Below the pieces are notes generated by a model. The model was given only the letters and a program-made list of their open reading frames with translations, searched no databases and had not been told where the DNA came from. From Acanthochromis polyacanthus (lineage: Eukaryota > Chordata > Actinopteri > Pomacentridae): a stretch of 64,000 bases of DNA. The DNA lies in assembly GCF_021347895.1 (NCBI RefSeq), contig NC_067117.1, positions 37,144,067-37,208,066 of the forward strand, read 5' to 3'. Shown one piece after another: positions 31,464 through 42,534 of this stretch (position 1 is its first letter; every line of letters begins with the position of its first letter). Made by a program: the position numbers and the translations under genes.

Positions 31464-32656
31464 ATGCTGCTACGTGTCATAGTGTCAGAAAATGAAATCA
31501 GACGTCTTTCAATTCAAGACATTCCCTCAAGCGTTGAGGAACTGTACCAGGTGTTACGAACCAACCTCAGTCTGAGAGGAGGATTCATTTTGCAGTTTGA
31601 GGATCCTGATTTCAATAATCAGTTGTGCAACTTAACAGACATCAAAGACCTTCCTGTGGACTGGGCAACTTTGAAAATTCTGTTCACAGCTTGTGGTGAT
31701 GCCTCAGACTCTACGCTGGACACAGCCAGTCTTCCATCCCTCAGTAGTGGGGATTCTTGCGAATGGCCTGACCCCTTTCCAATTCCACAGTTTTCACATG
31801 ATGTGGAGCTCCAACTGAAAGAAGCAAATTGTAGATATACTAAAGATGGAGCTGTGATGATGATTCCTAAAAGCTTAAAGACTGATGTCCTTGACACACT
31901 TGCAGACAGTATGTCTAAGATTAGTGCTTATCCTGAGAGGCAACACTATAAGAATGTAGCCAGAGCACTGGTGGAGAAGCATCCCTGTCTCCGAGAACCA
32001 GGCTCCGAGAAAGGATGGTGCTCATGGTTTCACAGCCTGAAGTTTAAGCTTGGAAACTACCGGCAAAAGTTAAGTGCTGCAGGTTGCCCTGAAGTGGTCA
32101 TAAACAAACGAAAAGGAGGAGCCTCAAAGGGAAAATGTGTCAAGAAGTCAAAAAGAGGTGAAGTGAACTACTGTCCTGATCCAGCTGAAGGACAGAATCC
32201 TGAAAACATGGAGGAAAAGCACAAGATAATGGAGGTTGAAATGCTGAAAAGTGTCCCCGATCACCAGCTGCTAGAAGATATGATGGTGGCTACGTTTTCC
32301 CTGCGCAGAAAAGAGATCGTTGGAGATCAACCACACATCACAGAACTCATTTCCCGATGGCCAGCTCTGTTTCATGAGAGACAGGTACTTTATTGTGCAT
32401 TAACCTTAAGGTACTGTTGTGGGTTTTTTCTGCCAAAAAGGGTTGAACATTAGAAGTAATTGACCATAACTTTAATTTATGTAAGATAGTTAAAACAATT
32501 TTGGTGAGGAAACGTAATTATACATGAATTTTTAAATATGTGATTTCAAACATTTTGAAATGTCAAAAATTAACTAAGGAAAAATTTACTATCCTTGCGT
32601 CCTGTTTTGGCCATTTAAAAGCCACAAACTTTAGCTGCTGTAAAAGAAAAACATAA

Positions 32657-32730
<74 letters not shown>

Positions 32731-34671
32731 TTTTTTCCATTTCTCTTAATTAAGCTCAGCTGTATTGTATGAAAATGTTTTTTTCCCTCTTCTTTTGCTT
32801 GGTTCTCTTCATCAGGCTCAGCCCTGATTAAAAAAAAAAGAATATTTAAAAAAAAAAAGCATTTTAACCTTTAAATGCCAATGTCATAGGAGGTGTCACT
32901 GATTTGGGGAAAAGTGCTATATAAACAATTTTCAATATTAAAATGATCAGAGGCTGGAGATATTTTATGTGCTATCAGTCTTGTCTCCAGTCTCCGATCA
33001 TTATTTATATTAAAAGTCTGTCATTTTGTGTGTGTTTTTTCCCCAAATCAATTATGTTTCCATAATATCCGTATTTTAAAAAAAATATTATTTTTAATAA
33101 GGGCTGATGTTGAGAGAGATTTGAGCAACAACAAAAAAAAAGAAATATGAAAAAAAAATGAAACAAATATTTATCTGACTTTTTACAACAGCTAAAGTCT
33201 CTGCTTTTAAACAGCCAAAACAGAACATATAGAAGTAGAGATTAAAATATGATGCTGCAGAAAAAAAAAATCATGCAATGAAGCCAATGTTTCACTAACC
33301 TTTGACATTTCCAAGACTGTGATGGTACATAAAAAGTTTTCAGTCTCTGATCAGTTTTACTTTGAAAATCGGCCATTCTGTTTTTTGTTTTTTTTCTAAA
33401 TCGGCGACATATCCTAAGGCCATGAATTAAAGCAACCTGCAAAGGGTTAAATGGTACCCAAGGGTTATTTACACAAAGAGATTTTAATCATTTTCTATTA
33501 GACATTGTGGACTGTGTCTTATTGAGAAATATGTGGATCATTTTCTATCTCCTCAGGTAAGGGCAGAATTCAAGAGAATCGTCACCACAGACCTTCTGGA
33601 AACTTTTCTCGATGGACTTGATGACCTGGTCCCAAGACTGCTGGAGCTATACAAAGCAGGAACCAAGTCTGGAAAGAAGCAGTCTCTCAAAGCAATTCTG
33701 GACTGTCTTGCTAAAGATGTAAGTGAAAGTGTAGATGATAGAAAATTAGCCACCATTTGTGGTGTTTTTTGATTATTTTTTTTTATCTTACTGCTTGTCT
33801 TTTTGTCTTGTAGGAAACGAATGAGAGGAGAAGGGCGGCTGTCCTACTTGGTCTGCCACACTACATATCAGGCGAAGATCCATCAAATATCATCAGGATG
33901 TGTGATGTAAGACCACAATCATTTTGTAATGCAAAACTATGTGTTTGTGTACATTTTTGTCTGTTTCACCTGTTTTTTTGTTTTTTTTTAAAGGGCCTGT
34001 AAGGAGTTTCTAAGTAATTACAAAAACGGTCTCACTTTTAGATATATGCCTGATCAAAATACACACTTTAAGATGAGTTTTATAGTATCAAAATAGGTTA
34101 TCTATAAATGCTATTCCTTAGCTTCACGGTGGGGTCGGACAGGGCTGAACTGGTTTCCGCCTTCCGTAACTAGAAAGGGACAAGTCTTTGAGCGTGTTTG
34201 TATGTGAGCGTGAGCAAGGGTGGGAGGTAGGGGAAGGAAGTATAAAAGCAGCGCAAAGTGTTGGCACATAAACGGTGATTAACTGTTGTGCATCCTGAGC
34301 TTGCATACAAAAATGGTCATACATCATTTCTTCTTTTCAAGGCTCATGTTGGGATTCTGGATGGAGCCATGAAGGGGTTGCAGCTTGGCCTCCTGATAGG
34401 CTTTGAAGGTGGTCAACAAGGTGCCATTCCAGTTGAGATCTTCGATGTGGCAGTTGTGGTCGAGGAGACCATTGTGCTTCACAACATTAAAGATGTGGCA
34501 CAAAGCTTCGCCATGCTTATGGGCATCATCTACTGTGTGAATCTCAAGTATCCCGATGCCATGAAGTACTCATTTGAGTTTCTTCAGAGAGTTGTGATGA
34601 AGATTAAACCAGACCAGGCCTCGGCTCGCGTACATGGACTGAGAAACAAAATCTTGAGGTACAAACTGTAA
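31464..34671 (+). CDS. SAMD3-like protein, four coding exons, 501 aa
   Basis: Coding exons are 31464-32384 (exon starts 31449 after TTTTCAG), 33557-33718, 33814-33906 and 34342-34671. All junctions are GT-AG and phase 0, giving 307+54+31+109 residues. The N-terminus (MLLRVIVSENEIRRLSI, then FILQFEDPDFNNQLCNL) is PB1-like. Later blocks are FPIPQFSHDVELQLKEAN, HPCLREPGSEKGWCSWFHSL, KFKLGNYRQKL, GEVNYCPD, then LISRWPALFHERQ. This matches the very large teleost family annotated 'sterile alpha motif domain-containing protein 3-like'; I see no SAM domain itself. Its molecular role is unknown. The frame is intact and a polyadenylation signal (AATAAA, 34921) follows. Family size and surrounding repeats suggest spread with or as a mobile element. 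Confidence 0.85.
32650..32732 (+). repeat. (CA)n(TA)n(CA)n microsatellite
   Basis: Lies in the first coding intron of the SAMD3-like gene; CA, TA and CA runs in order. Confidence 0.95.
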
Positions 34672-34917
34672 CGGCTTGATTTTTTTCAAAACAGCACTGT
34701 TTGTGTGTGCATGTTGAGGACTGTTAACTATTTTCTACATAAACCTACAGGATTGTCCTGATCTATGTTCAATGAAAAACAATGTGTGTAAGGGCAAATG
34801 TGGAGGTTAGAGATGGTTTACTGTTCACTGTGTACTTTCCAGGACTCTCTTGAGAAATTATACTGTTATCTGCATGGCTACACTTGTTTTCATGTTATCC
34901 AATTTTTGGGGTAATTG

Positions 34918-34930
34918 TGAAAATAAATGT
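34918..34930 (+). terminator. Polyadenylation signal of the SAMD3-like gene
   Basis: AATAAA about 250 bases after the stop codon, with GT-rich sequence following. This suggests a 3' UTR of about 34672-34945. Confidence 0.5.
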
Positions 34931-34999
34931 TTGAACATTTGAGTTGTAAGTGTATTCAATTCTCATAAGAAACTGGTGAAATTGCTTTTATTAGTCAAG

Positions 35000-35534
35000 T
35001 CAAGGGATAAAATTGGAAAATACAAGTCTACTTAATATGTAATATTAAGTTCAATTGCTGCCTTAAAAATATGAGTTAACTTGAAAAGGCAATTGAAAAT
35101 AGTTATTTTAACTTTAAAATTTAAGCTAAAAGGATGTACACTTGTGTGTTCCGTTCACTAGAAAAAGCAAGTTTACCTGAATGGACAACATAATATTTTG
35201 TATTGTATTAACTCAGAGTATAAAGTTCAAACAACAAATGATCATCAATTAACAATTGTTATAAATGAATTATATGAGTTGAAATAGCATCTAACTGTAA
35301 GTTTCCCTGATGAGAGAATGCAAGTTTTCTGGAATGAAAAACTTAATTTTGTGACTTGTTTCAACGCAGAATATCAAGTTCAAACAAAAAAAATATCATC
35401 ATCCAGGGAACTTAGAAAACTTGCATTCTTGAGTTGAAAAAAACTTTTCTTGAAGTTGAGTATACTTACATTTTTAAGGCAGCAATTGAACTTAAAATAT
35501 TAAGTTGAATGACCCTGATAATTTTTACAGTGTG
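35000..35534. repeat. AACTTAA-motif inverted repeats (MITE or transposon end)
   Basis: The block AAGTTCAATTGCTGCC near 35048 returns inverted as GGCAGCAATTGAACTT near 35483, with TTAAAAAT-type flanks. The segment ends TTTTTACAGTG. It can be a complete MITE or the end of a larger element. Confidence 0.6.
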
Positions 35535-35950
35535 GGTGAATGGAATCATGAATGAGTGGGAAAGAAGAAAGAGGAGAGATGCTTGAGGGCAAGGACCATT
35601 ATACCATTGTGTATCAATTACAACATCAAAGCAGACTGAAGGTATGGAAAGCCAGACTTGTCACAAGTTCAAATTCCTCCACCAAGAGAATTGCTGAAAT
35701 AAGAGAAGTGAGCCTAATGGTGTTAATATGACCTTCAGTTGCACCTTTAAGAAAAGCAGTGAAGCAGCTGACCTTAACTCTCTGAAAAAAAGAAAAAGCA
35801 TTTTTCAGGAACAATGAATTTAAATCATGTTGTATATTCAAAAATGTATCAGGCAGCCCAAAACAAACTCAATCAAAGCATCACATGAAAAGGTGCCATA
35901 TGTTTCAACAGCTTTTCCTAATATATTCCTGGTCCTTTATCCACAACCTC
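35535..35950. other. No feature recognised
   Basis: No exon or repeat boundary seen. Confidence 0.35.
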
Positions 35951-35954
35951 CAGT

Positions 35955-36093
35955 GTGAAACATGTTGTGAAAGCAAGTGGCAGTCTGACACCATTTGGCA
36001 AACGCTCCAGGAGAACGAGTCCTTTCAGGCTGTGCCAGCACCGGCTGGCCTCACCACGGCCTACACATGGCACGTCTATGCCAAAGAGATAAT
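35955..36093 (+). CDS. Candidate internal exon of an unrecognised gene
   Basis: A pyrimidine-rich acceptor (ACAACCTCCAG) and a donor (ATG|GTGAGC) bound 139 bases that read CETCCESKWQSDTIWQTLQ, ENESFQAVPAPAGLTTA, YTWHVYAKEIM. The stretch is GC-richer than its AT-rich surroundings. I do not recognise the protein and found no partner exon, so it may be an isolated exon, a retained fragment or chance. Confidence 0.3.
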
Positions 36094-36421
36094 GGTGAGC
36101 CTTCCGCAGTCCCACAACCCATCCCCACCATCCCATCATCCTGTCATCTAATGCTGACAAAAAAAAACTCATGCTTGCAGAAGTGGATTAGGGCAATGCT
36201 TTTAGACTGAGATGACATAGTTCACCAGCAAATAAAACTACAGTGGAGCAGGACACTGAGCTAGATGTCATCCTTTCAACTTTTCTGAAAAAAATTTACT
36301 TTTAAAATTCAGACTTTCTTCTTACATGTACAGTCTACACAGTGTCTCAGTTTAGTATGACACTTCTGATCATTTTAAGCTTTGCTACCTGCACAGATGA
36401 CAAATAATAAATCTACATAAA

Positions 36422-37583
36422 GGTCATTCCAGAATTAGAAGACATTTGAGCTTCAATTTTTTTTTGAAAAATAAGCCTTCTCTTTTACAATTGTCTGCTA
36501 CATATTCATCAGTGATAGGTAATAAACTATCAAAGGCTTGATTGTCTCAGCTAACACATCAATGGTACAATTTTTATTCAATGTCTTATTTGTTGTTTGC
36601 TAACCCTACTCTAATCACAGTAACAAGGTTGCTAATCCATGCAAATGCAGGGATGGGATCAGCAAGTTCTGATTTTAGCGGAAAGTTGTTGGGGGGCGGC
36701 TGCGCAGCGACTTCCAATCGCTGGGCCGTTTACGATCGTCGTTAACAAGCTATCGTTAACATCGTTACCATCATGCGGGAGTATCAGCGACAATAAAGTG
36801 TTCAAACTTGTGAAATCAGCGTTCAAATAAATGAAATCCGCGGAAATCCGCGGATCTGCGGTAAATTCCCATCCCTGAAAAAAGCGGAATTCCGCGAATT
36901 CGCGGAAAAATCACATCCCTGAAATGTTATTTTTTTCTCAGAAGTATAAAATATTTAGTTAGCTGTTACTGCTGATCAAGAGGACAAACATACTGATAGA
37001 TAAAAGTAAAGAAAAAAGCAAAAACAATTTGTCTATCCTGAAAATATGCATGGGTTGCATGAGGGAGAGTGAGACATTCAATCAAGGTTGTCAGTGGAAT
37101 GAAAATATGAAAAACAGAAGAGAAGACATAGCTTTACTCTACCTCTTCTTTTGGAAAACTGCTTGATGATGTTAATTCCAGCATATCATGTGATTCACTG
37201 TTTCTTCTTCTTCTACCAGCTAAAAAGGTTGTGCTAACAGGGTTGTTGTGGGGCGCATGTTCCATGTATAATAAATATTATGCTGATTTTTAAAAAAATG
37301 TTCCCACTATTACTTGACATGAATGAAACTAAAAGAAGATTAAAAATTCATTTTAACAGGTTTATTTGACATTTAATTTAGTCATCAGGTGGTGGGACAA
37401 CACAAAAATTGCAATTTATGGGGAACTCCAGACTTTTTTTTTTTTTTTAATATTTCTAAACATTCTTTTCGCCAAATTTTTTTGTGTAAATTCACATAAC
37501 AACTGCATGTTTTAGTATTTTGTATATGGATTATTTGAAATTTGATGAGTGGGATGTAAAATGCCCTCCACTCTGGTATGACC
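36422..37583 (+). mobile_element. TIR element family T, copy 2
   Basis: Left end GGTCATTCCAGAATTAGAA and right end (reverse complement GGTCATACCAGAGTGGAGG) form terminal inverted repeats of about 24 bp. The body matches copy 1 (10478-10997 and 15716-16072). It contains an inserted hAT-type MITE (36648-36919). No coding frame. Confidence 0.75.
36648..36919. mobile_element. hAT-type MITE (CAGGGATG ends)
   Basis: Left CAGGGATGGGAT and right ATCACATCCCTG are inverted. The right half is itself duplicated: two blocks rich in AATCCGCGGA/AATTCGCGGA each end in CATCCCTG (36876 and 36919). Confidence 0.65.
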
Positions 37584-37725
37584 CATAAAAGTGATGGAAA
37601 ATGTCTGAATGAGTAGCCAAAACTGGATTAGCCCAGTCATGTACTTGTACCACTTCCAACATAGCCCAATGTCAGAACAGATTCAATCAGCGGAATAATT
37701 ACTGGTCAGTCGATCAACAACAACA

Positions 37726-37751
37726 AAAGAAAGAAAGAAAGAAAGAAAGAA
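37726..37751 (+). repeat. (GAAA)n microsatellite
   Basis: About six GAAA units. Confidence 0.9.
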
Positions 37752-38203
37752 GAGTAATTAATTTAATAGTTTTCAGATATTTTGTAGACATAAGAAGATA
37801 ACTTTCAGAATAATTAATATTCCTAAAAAAATCACTGGCTGCATGCTCAACATTAGATGGCTGTATGGGTTACAGCTGATTAAGATTCATTACAGAGAGA
37901 GGCTGTCAGAGTTCTTGTTTGATGTTCTTATGTCTGTATATGTAATATAAACTCAGTTCATTCAGCTCAAATCCTTCAAATCCAGGGCTCCAGACTAACT
38001 TTTTTCCCCCCAGGAGCACAGTGGCCCCCAACTTAAAAGTTTAGGAGCTAAAGCAGAAAATTTAGGGGCGCACAGCAAAATGGACGTGCAAAGTAAATAT
38101 TCACATTTCCCCATTTTCATTGTATTACTGATAACTACTTGAACAATAAATGCAGAAATTACAATGTTTTCAATTCACATTTTGTTGTGCAGCAGTTGAC
38201 AAA

Positions 38204-39255
38204 GGTTGATGCTACAGGTACGGGTCCGTACCTGTAGCATCTGTACTAGAGGTACGGACCCGTTAAGGTCACTGAAGAGCTGGCGCCGGTTAACTGCTAT
38301 TTGCTGCACATTACAGGCAGTTTATATGAATGACTCTGACAGCGAACATTGTATAATTTAACCAAAAATACACCGTCTCCTCTCACACTTTAGACATTGC
38401 AGTTTTTACGCTTTTAGACGCCGTGTCTAAATTGTCTGAAGTCCAGTTCCTATTAATTAGTTTACCGCGTTCAGTGGTGGAAGCGGCTGACGAACTCCAT
38501 TGCAAATGTTCCCATTTAATTTCGGACGCTAATTTACAAGATAAAGTTAAGGATGTCGAATATGAAACAAACACTCGTGAATGGTGAGGAGCAGCTCTTT
38601 AATTCGGCATGAATTTAAAAAAAAACCACAAACTCGATTTACTGTGATATTGTGAGATTTGTTTGTGGTTATGTAACTTAGCCATTCAACAGAGTCCGCT
38701 AACATTAAAGTGACTGACGTGCAGTGTCTGTGTTGACAGACGTAGAAAATACGTCAGGGTTTTGTTTAGGTTGTTAATATGTAATAGTCTGTCGCTACTT
38801 TTGAAGGTAAAAAAATACTTGAAGTTTGCTGGCTGTTAGTTCCGCCATTTGTTTTGTTTGCTGTTTGTGCTTTATTAGAACAGGGTCACGTGAGTAAAAA
38901 GTTTTGCTATTTTTAATAGTAGTGCCGATTTCAACCCCCAAATCGCTGTCCGTGAGAAAGTCAGATAATGATATTTATAAGACATTATGCATGATAGAAA
39001 AGAGAACAGCAGATGACTGACATGACAGGCTCGGCACGCAGATTCACCTCGAATCACGGAAGCGCCTTCATCACTCGGATTACCAAGCCGGCTCATTAAT
39101 ATTTATGTATGTTGGATTACCAGCCAATCACAAAGCGCGTTCATCAGCCGGCTCATTAATATTCATGTACGTCTCATTAATATTTATAGTAAGGGAAAGT
39201 GCCGTATCCGTAGGCCACAGGCTACGGGTACGGGTCCGTATCTATAGACACTACC
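38204..39255. mobile_element. Element nested in the hAT, 9-bp target duplication
   Basis: GTTGACAAA flanks it exactly (38195-38203 and 39256-39264). Both ends carry TACGGGTCCGTA motifs. A 9-bp duplication would fit a Mutator-like element; no transposase is visible. Confidence 0.65.
38208..38241. repeat. Near-perfect palindrome at element end
   Basis: 16-bp arms GATGCTACAGGTACGG and CCGTACCTGTAGCATC with a 2-bp spacer. Confidence 0.9.
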
Positions 39256-39265
39256 GTTGACAAAA

Positions 39266-39425
39266 CATAACAAGAAAAGCACCCAGCTAAGCGCAGTACG
39301 AAGGCTGCTCAGTTGACGTATCATTTCCGACGCATGAAATCTTTAATAAAAAATAACCTTGTGCTGAACACAGGCATGTTTTATGCATGTGCATGTTATG
39401 TATGGATATTGAATGGTGTGTAAAT
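39266..39425 (-). mobile_element. MITE family R, copy 5 (partial)
   Basis: Begins AACAAGAAAAGCACCCAG, with CAGTACGAAGGCTGCTC, CATTTCCGACGCATGAAATC and the GTTATGTATGGATATTGAAT block. It is truncated afterwards. Confidence 0.7.
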
Positions 39426-40142
39426 TTGTCTTATAAAGGTCTATTGATCAGTTCATCACTTTTGGCAAGACTTTGTTTTGCTAGTGTTAAAATAACCGTT
39501 CTCTCCATGCTTTTATTTTGAAGATGTATTTTTAATGTTACAGGCTTTTATTTTGTTACCATTCCAGCAGCACAGGAAGTGTTTATCTTAAGAAGCGGTT
39601 TCTTGACATGACAAAGACGCTGCCTAAAAGTCCGAAAATTCACATAAAGATGAAAGAAAACAGTTCCACGCTGCTGCTGTCGAGCAAATGATGTGTCTAA
39701 ACTTAGACGCAGCTGGAATAGGGACAAGCTCTTCCTTTGTTTCCGGAAGTGATGAGTGAAGGACAGAAAGGTAAATTTGTGTTCAAAATAAGGCTGACGG
39801 CTGAAAGTAAATAAAGGCTTTGTGAAACATCAGGAGCTTCACCGTCATTCACTCCCCCCGCTCTCACACACATTGGCCTGCCTTCTTCTTTGGTGGTCTT
39901 CTCCTTTCTTCATCTTTTGGAGTTAATATCAGTTAAACCAGCTCATTTGCACATTACTGTCAGCTACTGGGCTTAAGTGTGGAGCAGAAGTTTGTCAGCA
40001 ACAAAAAAATATTCAATAATAATTGTAAAAATCGGCAAATTTACTGGTCACACATGCGCGAGTAGAGGAAAAATTTACTGACACTGTCTCAAATTTTAGT
40101 TGCAAAATGCGACCATTCAGTCGCAGTCTGGAGCCCTGAAAT

Positions 40143-40800
40143 CCATCCCGTCTTCCATCACTACAGGTGTGCCCCAGGGCTCTGCCTCAGGCCCCCTCTC
40201 CTCCCCAGTTTTGTCTCTTCCTGTTTGGACTACTGTAACTCTCTCCTCTTCGGCCTGCCTCACAAATCCCTCCATGAACTTCAACTGTTTCACAATTCAG
40301 CTGCTCGTATCATGACTTGAACCCTCTCCAGCTACAATATCACTCCTGTACTCCAACAGCTCCACTGGCTCCTGGTTCAGTTCTGCGTTCAATTCAAAAA
40401 CCACCCGTTAACATTCAAGGCCATCCACAACCTTGCCCCTCTGAATCTGTCCGACCTCCTCTGGGTTCTCGCTCCCTCCCATTGTCTTAGATCCTCTTCC
40501 TCTATACACCTATTTGGTGTGTCCATCTCACCACCATGGACAGCAGAGCATTCACCAGCTCTGCTCCCCGTCTCTGGAATTCACTACCACACCAATTTAG
40601 AAACATCGATTCATTCTTCTGTTTCAAATTCCAACACAAAATATATCTGGTTAAAGCTGCCTATTCCATCTGACGCCAATCGCTCTGGCTTTTGTATTGT
40701 TTTTACATTTTTTTAAGTGTATTTTGTATATACATATATGTTTGTACGGTGTCCTTGAGTGCCAAGAAAGGCGCCTTCGAATAAAATGTATTATTATGAA
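40143..40800 (+). pseudogene. L2-like LINE 3' fragment
   Basis: Starts in RT block B ([13 protein letters not shown]), then jumps over the catalytic region to the frame corresponding to [29 protein letters not shown] and a C-terminus reading SAPRLWNSLP. It ends with a GCGCCTTCGAATAAAATG tail. Internal deletion, stops and frame changes make it dead. Confidence 0.75.
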
Positions 40801-40915
40801 CTGTGAATGGATCATTTTTTGGTTGTCGAATAAATTCTTAATTCTCATGTTGAATCAGTGTGTTTGAATGACAGAAAATTTTTACTGGAAACATTGCTTA
40901 AACATTACATTAGAC

Positions 40916-41781
40916 CAGGGATCGGCAACCTTTAACACTCAAAGAGCCATTTCGACCCGTTTCCCACAGAAAAGAAAACACCGAGAGCCACAAAATCCTT
41001 TTGGCATTTAAAATGAAGACAACACTGCATATATCGCTTTTTTACCTCAATGCCCTTGTTAATCAGTCGTGATTAATTAATTACAAAGCCTCTAATTAGA
41101 TAGATTAATTTTTTTTAATTGTGTCCTTCCACTAATATTTATCTTACTTGGTTAATGTCATTTTTGCTCCTGGACCTCATATGTTACGTAATGTTAGCTG
41201 GAAATTAATATTTTGCAAATGTCTATTTAACTTGTAAAATCTATTTATCTATTTATCTTAAGCTAAAAACTTTTCTCCGGTAAGTCGCTGCCCTATTTTC
41301 CAAGACGACACTCCTCTGACTCTCTGACCTGCTGCCTGGACATCGAGCCGTGTTCTTGCGAGTAACCTGTATTGCCCTATCATGAGTACTTTTGACTCAA
41401 AGACAAGACATGTCTTTCTTGGAGTGGAGCTTTAATATACAGGCTTGCCATTCTTGAGTACAAAACGATGGGAAACTACAGGCGTTGCTTCTTCAGGAGT
41501 AAAACAAAAAAAAAGGCATAAAACGTGTGGGAATCGGAAGCTCCGTGTAGTCTCTCCCCATCAACTTTGCGCTCTCATGTCACAGGGGAAAGACCCCAGC
41601 AGCACATCCGGTGGAGTGACACGTCAAAATAAGAGTGGTAATTTCACAATAAAACTCTATATTAAAATGCATTGAACGCACCTGAAAGGCAGAACAATTT
41701 ATTTTCCAAAGTTACAGGGAGCCACAACAGAGGGCTGAAAGAGCCACATGTGGCTCCGGAGCCGCGGGTTGCCGACCCCTG
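40916..41781. mobile_element. hAT element with perfect 8-bp target duplication
   Basis: Ends CAGGGATCGGCAACC and GGTTGCCGACCCCTG. The flanks CATTAGAC (40908-40915 and 41782-41789) are identical. The subterminal blocks AAAGAGCCATTTCGACCC and GAGCCACATGTGGCTCC are typical of a fish hAT family. No transposase; a non-autonomous copy of 866 bp. Confidence 0.9.
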
Positions 41782-41917
41782 CATTAGACTGAAAATCCTT
41801 TAACATGATAATAATCTGAGAGGCATGTTTTTCACATTGTTCATGTGGCAATTACAGTCTGCAAGTCTGTTTGGCCTGAAACAGGAATATCCTCTCTCCT
41901 TCTGCTGTCACTCTGCC

Positions 41918-42262
41918 AAAGAATGTGGTGGAGTTATGTGGTGATCTGCGTTGGTTTGTCTCTCTGTTAGCAACATTACTCAAAAATGGATTAATGGATT
42001 TCCATAAAATTTTCAGGGAAGGTCAGAAATAACACAAGGACCAAGTGATTACATTTTGGCAGTGATGCTGCTTATAGTCTGGATCTACGATTTCTGTATC
42101 ATTGATGAAAGGCACAGAGTCACTGTAACTATGACAAGAGGTGAACATTAAGTCACCTGCCTGCTGATGATCACATGATTGCGATCATACTGCAAACCGA
42201 CCGCTGTGGGCTTGTTGAGACTTATCTGTCACAAATGATACAAAGAATGATTATGGCGGAGT
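41918..42262 (+). mobile_element. MITE family R, copy 6
   Basis: From AATGTGGTGGAGTTATGTGG through CTGCTGATGATCACATGATT to ATGGCGGAGTAACT. It is directly adjacent to copy 7. Confidence 0.7.
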
Positions 42263-42265
42263 AAC

Positions 42266-42534
42266 TAGAAAAACACTCAAAGTGCGCAGTACTCTGTCAA
42301 GACTGCGAACGTGGTGGAGTTATGTGACGATTGGCGTTGCCTTGTCCGTCTGTCTGTTAGCAACATTACTCAAAACTGGACAAATGAAATTGGATGAAAT
42401 TTTCAGAGGTCAGAAATGACACAAGGACCAAATGATTAGATTTTGGCAGTGATGCAGCTTAAAGTCTGGATACGTGGATTTGCCAAAGACTTCTGTATCA
42501 TTGTGAGATAGCGGCATGACGTCACTGTAACTAT
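42266..42534 (+). mobile_element. MITE family R, copy 7, left part
   Basis: Has the complete left terminal repeat AACTAGAAAAACACTC..GCAGTACTCTGTCAAG, then GTGGTGGAGTTATGTGACG. It breaks at GTAACTAT, where an LTR element is inserted, and resumes at 44480. Confidence 0.75.

Larger units (their letters stand above)
29091..35534 (+). mobile_element. Possible CACTG-ended DNA transposon enclosing the SAMD3-like gene
   Basis: The left end CACTGTTAAAA (29091) and right end TTTTTACAGTG (35524-35534) are inverted. CACTA/EnSpm-type elements have such ends and arrays of subterminal repeats. Both ends carry AACTTA..TAAGTT-type motifs, and a tandem array lies near the left end. Against this, the right 530 bases (about 35000-35534) can fold as a separate MITE, and no clean 3-bp target duplication is visible. 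Treat the boundaries as a hypothesis. Confidence 0.35.
37983..40138. mobile_element. hAT element (CAGGGCTCCAGACT ends)
   Basis: Left CAGGGCTCCAGACT and right AGTCTGGAGCCCTG are exact inverted repeats. The flanks share AAATCC. The interior lacks a transposase and holds another element (38204-39255) and a family R MITE fragment. Confidence 0.8.
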
